DNA of 64,000 bases from Branchiostoma lanceolatum (lineage: Eukaryota > Chordata > Leptocardii > Amphioxiformes > Branchiostomatidae), in assembly GCF_035083965.1 (NCBI RefSeq), contig NC_089723.1, positions 8,812,922 to 8,876,921 of the forward strand. The letters run 5' to 3'. Position numbers and translations under genes: made by a program. The stretch's first letter is position 1; each line of letters opens with the position of its first letter. Below, piece by piece: positions 58,999 through 64,000 of the stretch. The notes under the pieces were generated by a model. That model did not search any database. It saw only the letters and a list, made by a program, of their open reading frames with translations, and was not told the origin of the DNA.

Positions 58999-59941
58999 AC
59001 AAGATTGGCAACATAAAAATATGTTGCCATGGCGACGGTGGTCTCTGTTAACGTTTTCGTTTTTAGCCCACATGCAAATAAGGACCTCGCATAAGTCATA
59101 TCAGTCGATCACCTTCTCTAACAAAATAACACAAGTTGTCCAATGTATGAAAATCTTGTTTTCACAAAAAAAGATATCGTCCCATTTCCTCATAAATTAT
59201 GTAAATGAGGCCCTCTATGCAAGATATGTGTCTAATAGTGGCCACATTCACTTCCAAATGGTGCAAAAATGAAATCCCCATCATTTACCACTATGGATTT
59301 ATAGTATTTTGTCATTAATTATGCAAATTAGGTATCAATTTGCATAATTGATATCTATCGATATTTATATCTTTCTCAGTTACATATGTCATGTGTTTGA
59401 GAGTCCTATAATAGAATACAGCTGATTTGTCAACTGTCCTCATTAATTATGCAAATCAGATATTGATTTTCATAATTGGCATATGATTATGTAAATCATC
59501 ACTTAAGCTATCTACAAACCAAAAATTATGATGATCCGTCATCCCCTTCTTGGGTTATTTCCTTTTCAAAGTTTGAGTCAAAATCAGCTCCTGCAGTTCT
59601 TAAAAAAACCGCTAGGAGGTCCAAATCTACAGGACATATTTTCCTAACAAAGAGCTATCCACCACTTAAAAATCATGACTATAGCATGTTCAGAAGACGA
59701 GATTTGAAAAGTGAAAGTTCCCCTGCAGTATCATAGAAAGTTGCTAGGGGGCCCAAAATCCAATCATTACAAGGTCTCCCACAGACCTACCCACCTACAA
59801 AATATGAAGATAATACATCCAGCCATTCTTGAGTTATCGTCCCATGGACTTTCACATTCCTGTACAATTCCTAGAATTCTTGCAATCTGCACACAATATA
59901 GTAAAAATTTGGCTCGCCCCTGAGGCGTCGCCAAAAATACA
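58999..59941. mobile_element. Insertion splitting array unit 4
   Basis: Unit 4 follows units 1-3 to GGGAAGAAAGACGAAC and resumes at AGTTCTAGTTCTATGCTTG. The 0.94 kb between is absent from the other units. It contains TTAATTATGCAAAT and TTTGCATAATTGATAT boxes and AAAAACCGCTAGGAGGTCC, placing it in the degenerate dispersed family seen in the introns. Confidence 0.75.
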
Positions 59942-59970
59942 GTTCTAGTTCTATGCTTGTGGGAAAAACG

Positions 59971-60109
59971 TATTCTCCAAGCAGAGGTTTCGGTCGAGTA
60001 GGGTGGGAGTGTCCAGGATTTTTAACGGCTCGTTCTCTGAATGAAGAGAGACGTCAAAAATGCCGCACACACCTACCCTACTCGACCGAAACCTCTGTTT
60101 GAAGACTTG
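59971..60109. mobile_element. MITE in array unit 4
   Basis: Same element as in units 1-3; the spacer TCGTTCTCTGAATG is closest to unit 1. Confidence 0.85.
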
Positions 60110-60199
60110 GAAAAACGGTGTTGTTAACCGACGAATGCATGTTTCACATTGAATTGAACAATTGAAAAAAAGCTTAGCAATAGCTAAGTACAGTTTTGA

Positions 60200-60717
60200 T
60201 GTTGTTTTATGTGTTGTAAAAAGGGTTGGTAAACGAGTGAGATGCATACATTTGGAACACCTGTTGCGTTAAGTCGGTCTCTGCGACAGCAATGAGAATA
60301 CCCAGGAATAGTGATACAGTCTGCTCCGTCCTTAACAGTGTGGTCTAAATATGTGTCAATAACAATTTCTATTGGCTGGAGTCTGTGGCCTAGGTTAGAT
60401 AACTCGCCTAAGTTTGATCGTAGACCTCTGATTTTTACTTCCAGTATGCTCAAGTCCGATTTACGTAGTCGGTGTCCTTGCGTAGGTCGTTTCCGTCTTG
60501 ATCCGTCCTTTTGAGGATTGGTATTAGTCGTAGTAGCGGGAACAAATACTGGGGTGGGTCTGGGGATGCTGGCCTGGGAACGCTGACCCCTAATTTCACC
60601 CCAGGAACACATCTTGGCGATGTGGCAGAGGTGTGCGCTATGCATGACCTGAACTAACAGCATCCGGAGACTCATAACAGTACGGGTAGTCAGGAGTCGT
60701 TGATGCCACTTGGTCAA
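60200..60717 (-). mobile_element. LINE fragment extending beyond the array (ORF linker plus endonuclease start)
   Basis: A 177-codon minus-strand frame contains the array endonuclease fragment (ILEVKIRGLRSNLGELSN, DGADCITIPGYSHCC). Unlike units 1-3 it continues upstream into a basic linker (NPQKDGSRRKRPTQGHRLRK) and CSWGEIRGQRSQASIPRPTP. It keeps the original LINE context, so the array boundary cuts through a pre-existing LINE. Confidence 0.7.
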
Positions 60718-60719
60718 GG

Positions 60720-61425
60720 ATTGGGCGATCAGTGCGAAGCCGGTACACCTCTGCTACCCAGGGACAACAGAAAGAAGAGACTTGGCACTTTCTCGAGGAT
60801 TAACTTTCCTGTTGGATTAGAATTCACAACAAGGTCAAAATGCGAGGAGAATTTGTTTCAAACTGACCCTTTTTCCAACCATACTATCGAATGGAAAAAA
60901 GATAAATCACCTGTCCGAAATATATGTGGTTAAAACTATCAACATGGCGTTGCGGCTGGTTTGCGTAATTATCTAATATTGATGTCCAAACACAATCACA
61001 AAATGATCATGAGACTAGAAACATAGAGCAATATAATTATCAGCGCTAGCTAGAGATACATCACGACTGTTACGAGGAAAAGCCTATGCTAAGGTAATGA
61101 TTGTAGATGATAAGTGTGTTCGATTGTCCAACTGGAACTGCTTTTACTTGTGCAAAGGCTAAGTTGCTGACATTATTCCAAAAACTATGATTATGTCCCA
61201 ACTTTTTGATGATTATACTTCACAGAAAACTGCAATATCCTGCCTCACGCTCATAGCTAGATTATAAGATGTTACACTGGTTTCTCGTTTGATATTGACA
61301 CGTAGCTATTTTTTGTATCAAGTTCAATTGTTTTCACATGACACGTGTCGTCACATGACACATGCCCTTATATGGCAAGCAAGATTTCCTATCTTTTTGT
61401 AGGCTTCGAACATCTGCTGCTATAT

Positions 61426-61426
<1 letters not shown>
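60720..61426. other. No gene seen
   Basis: AT-rich sequence without recognisable coding or repeat structure. Confidence 0.4.

Positions 61427-61508
<82 letters not shown>
61427..61508. repeat. (TA)n microsatellite upstream of a first exon
   Basis: About 80 bp of TA units ending about 70 bp before the ATG at 61581. Confidence 0.97.
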
Positions 61509-61510
<2 letters not shown>

Positions 61511-61580
61511 CTCCTCCCTTTCGGCGCGTAAATAGTTATCATAGCTTATAGTTTTGTCAAAGCCAAGCTCACAGTAAGTC

Positions 61581-61696
61581 ATGGCGCTGCTCCGATTCGC
61601 CCTTGCGGGGAAAAGACTTGTCCATAATATTATGGCAGAAAACGTCTACCAAGTGGTCCGGGTTCTTGGCGAGAAGGGTTTGGAGAGGCAGATGAA
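61581..61696 (+). CDS. Probable first coding exon of an unrecognised gene
   Basis: ATG at 61581 (context AAGTCATGG) opens MALLRFALAGKRLVHNIMAE, then NVYQVVRVLGEKGLERQMK. The 116-nt exon ends CAG ATG AA|GTAAGA, a strong donor, in phase 2. The N-terminus is rich in Arg, Lys, Leu and Ala with no acid before residue 20, as in a mitochondrial targeting peptide (inference). Local GC content is higher than the surroundings, as for a promoter-proximal exon. I found no convincing second exon up to 64000. I do not recognise the protein. A chance frame is possible, but codon use, donor and Kozak-like context argue for a gene. Confidence 0.5.
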
Positions 61697-61720
61697 GTAA
61701 GAAAACTCCTGTCTTTAGTA

Positions 61721-61953
61721 TGGGCTAGTTAACACTTGTGCGTATATTCGGTTTGTAAGTCAGTTTGAGCTTCGTATTACTATTTAGATTTTGGGGGCTT
61801 AGGTAAAATTTAGGAAAAACTTTTTTGAGGCCTAGTTATTTAGCACACACACAAACGATATGTGTTTTTTGCAGCAAATTTTATCTGAGACAAAAAAATG
61901 TCAATATGCAATTCATACAAACTTAAAAATACGCACAAGTGTGAATTGGCCCT
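61721..61953. mobile_element. MITE of the TCACACTTGTGCGTATAT family
   Basis: GGGCTAGTTAACACTTGTGCGT (left) and ACGCACAAGTGTGAATTGGCCC (right) are inverted ends about 233 bp apart, more diverged than the copies at 18970 and 30892. It lies in the presumed first intron. Confidence 0.8.
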
Positions 61954-62462
61954 ATGATTCATCTAAAAAATGCCAAAAATATGCCTTTGTGGCACTTGCA
62001 TAGACCTGATTATAGTAATGCAGCAGTACTGCATGTAAAGAGAGCGATACACAAGTACAGGTCTCTGTGAGTCCTACAATTTATGTTCAAATTGCATACT
62101 GGAATAATTTCAAATGCACAAGCAACTAGTTTGGAGAATGGAAACGGAGATGTAACAAAACACTTAACTTTTTATTCCAAGGTAACTTCTATCTCACAAA
62201 ATTCAGAGCAAATTTGTCCTTTTTGTGGTACAACCATAGTTAAATGTATATTTTGGACCCGAAAATTATCATTTCTTTTTTCTTTTACGATCGAACCTGC
62301 TTGAAAAATAAATTTCCTGGGGTTACGGTGTAAATGCCGAGAAAGCTTAGTAATTGCTGTCTCTGAAAAATACAAAATAGAAGATAGAAAAGTCATGTGA
62401 TAACTTTTTCGCAATCTCCGATGACGTAAATTTGGTGAAAATTAATTAAAACGCTGCTTTTT

Positions 62463-62530
62463 GGGTGACGACCACGCACTTCCGGCAGATTATTGCGCGG
62501 TAATCTGCCGTAAGTGCGCGGTCATCACCC
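62463..62530. repeat. 68-bp hairpin
   Basis: GGGTGACGACCACGCACTTCC, then GGCAGATTA, pairs with TAATCTGCCGTAAGTGCGCG, then GTCATCACCC, with three mismatches in 30 bp and an 8-nt loop TTGCGCGG. The sequence to about 62720 is unusually TTTT- and GC-mixed and may be the rest of an element. Confidence 0.85.
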
Positions 62531-64000
62531 TGATTTCTGTCGCCTATTGCTTTGTGATCGTTTTAGCTATGCATAGATTTTGTGTATCTCCTGATAAGCC
62601 CGTGAGTTGTAAAACTTTTGGGCGTGGTGAAGTTGTTTCGCCATCGAAGCCTTTTTTTGTTTTAGTCCGCGGCAACGGTGATGCGTTTTTTTCGCCTGAT
62701 GACCCAAATAGTATGCAGCGCTTTTAATGCGGACTATATCGGAAAGCAGCAAAAAAGCGCTTTTCGCCGATATGATTACATTTTCTGTCCTACTTCATTT
62801 GGCAGAATTGTAGCCCCTCGGCCTACATACGAAATCGTAAAAGAAACTCCGGTCCGAGACACTTAACTTTTGAAGGAAAAATATCGGTTAACTCATCTGT
62901 GGTTTGTTGGCGTGCCATTTTTTGTTTCGTGTGTAGATTTACTTCAGTGTAAGTGTATACATGTGACGGATCACTAACGTCAAGTCTTGAGCGGTATAAT
63001 TCTTTTAGGTTTGCACGTTGTCTCAAAACAAGCTATACTCACCTCGCCGTCTGTTGACCCATCTTTTTAGTGTTTCTCGATATTATTTACAGCTAACGTA
63101 TTCGAAAGAGAGTAACCACGGCTAGCTAAGTATGCTGTCTTTTGTTATTTTCTTAGACCGGTAACATAATTGTGTGACCGCTTGCTGCTAGCCTGGTACT
63201 GTGAATTTTCTGATCAGTCCAACAACCGGTCCACTGATTTTTTCCGTACCGGTTTGAGATCGGCTCAGCAAGAAATACCAGTTTTGTACCGGTACACAGT
63301 ACCTATTTGCTACACATGTTTATGTATGTTACATGTCAACAAAAAGAAAAGTACTAGGTATGCTGACATTGTAAACAACTAAACAGTCAAAGTAAGTGAG
63401 AAAGAAGAAGCTTATGTGGTCTTTATCTGATACAAGCAGCGAGGCAAAACAGATCATGAAGGTTTGGGGAAAGCTGTCAATGACCGCTTGTAACCCCTTC
63501 GGTGGAACACAGCTGTCCCACAGGCGAATGGCTCGTGAAGTATGCAAAATATTTCCTCATCTTTTTTTGGAAAAATATGACAATTTAGGGTCGACTTAAT
63601 GTGACAACGTATTTATCATAAGTGGTTCAATGCATTGTGTATTGTCTTTTTCAAAGACAATCATAGCTTCCAATACTGTATAGTTTAACAGCAGAAGTAA
63701 AGATAAAGTCATTTGCAATAGATATTTAATTGGTCTGGCATCACTTACGTAAACACAGCGACCACAATTAGCCCCCCCCCCCCACACACACACACAGTGC
63801 CAGAGTCTTCAACAAAATGAAGTTGTGCACGAAACAAACCGGGGCCATAACATGCCAAAAATAAATGGCCAGCGACAAACCTGCTATGCGTGCACAGTGT
63901 GAATTGGAGTATTTCAGGGCACAGGAACATCTCTTTGCCATGGGTCAATGTAGTTGATAGTAATTTGAATATTTGATTTAAGAAAATGTTCACAGCTTCA
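62531..64000. other. Right end of window, no gene recognised
   Basis: It contains an ACCGGT-rich palindromic patch (about 63175-63305) related to that at 22800 and a C/CA-rich tract at about 63773-63798. Short open frames here match nothing I know. A second exon of the gene starting at 61581 could be hidden. Confidence 0.4.

Larger units (their letters stand above)
52008..60454. repeat. Tandem array, four units of about 1.88 kb
   Basis: Units: U1 52008-53870, U2 53871-55756, U3 55757-57639, U4 57640-60454 (with an insertion at about 58999-59941). The boundary was set where array homology starts on the left (CCAAGAACC) and stops on the right (TATGCTCAAG). Internal landmarks keep a 1880-1886 bp spacing; for example GGAAACAACAGCTGGGCC is at about 52859, 54739, 56622 and 58506. 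Units differ by a few percent and small indels. Each contains, left to right, AT-rich sequence, a CCAGAC...GTCTGG hairpin, the MITE and, on the minus strand, a LINE endonuclease fragment. The short frames within change mostly by replacement between units, so I do not call a gene. Confidence 0.93.

Noticed and set aside
62461-62727. 88-codon plus-strand frame starting MGDDHALPADYC
   Set aside because: Its first third is the hairpin, and the rest has no recognisable domain or splice context.

Overview
This window looks like animal nuclear DNA, most probably from an invertebrate deuterostome and best fitting amphioxus (Branchiostoma). That species call is inference. The signs are small exons separated by long introns with GT-AG borders, an exon-modular EGF/D8C/VWD/SEA protein, a GnRH-type receptor, and a dense mix of tRNA-derived SINEs, CR1/L2-like LINE scraps, foldback elements and microsatellites. 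There are no operons, CRISPR arrays or bacterial signals.

Layout. (1) 647-1128, plus strand: the last coding exon of a rhodopsin-family GPCR of the GnRH/corazonin/AKH receptor type (TM6, TM7 and tail), followed by degenerate extra copies of its own tail sequence to about 1765. (2) 1766-6198: intergenic, with several inverted-repeat (MITE-like) elements. (3) 6199-30110, minus strand: one large gene for a type I membrane protein. I could follow 26 coding exons with matching splice phases everywhere except one junction. The order is signal peptide, an unrecognised N-terminal region, a cbEGF, a D8C domain, a VWD domain, a furin-type site, an EGF, a cysteine-rich linker, a cadherin-like segment, a run of EGFs, a SEA domain with a G-SVIV autocleavage motif, one transmembrane helix and a short tail. 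The closest named family is VWDE (von Willebrand factor D and EGF domains), but this version is membrane-anchored. (4) 30111-38336: intergenic, with a decayed tetratricopeptide (TPR) gene (32581-33540) abutting a complex foldback element. (5) 38337-49533, minus strand: the complete five-exon gene for guanidinoacetate N-methyltransferase (GAMT, 236 codons), the last step of creatine synthesis. (6) 49534-61580: repeat-rich. Its centre is a recent tandem array of four units of about 1.88 kb (52008-60454), each holding a LINE endonuclease fragment and a MITE; unit 4 is interrupted by about 0.94 kb. (7) 61581-61696, plus strand: the probable first coding exon of an unrecognised gene directly downstream of a long TA repeat. 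The rest to 64000 is repeats and unassigned sequence.

The three cellular genes do unrelated jobs (neuropeptide signalling, cell-surface or extracellular matrix protein, creatine synthesis) and show no sign of co-regulation. The most notable points are the membrane-anchored VWDE-like architecture with a probable self-cleaving SEA domain, a Glu-to-Gln change at a GAMT position I believe contacts substrate, the young 1.88-kb array, 5S-rRNA-like sequence inside a repeat, and a near-perfect 104-bp palindrome inside a GAMT intron.
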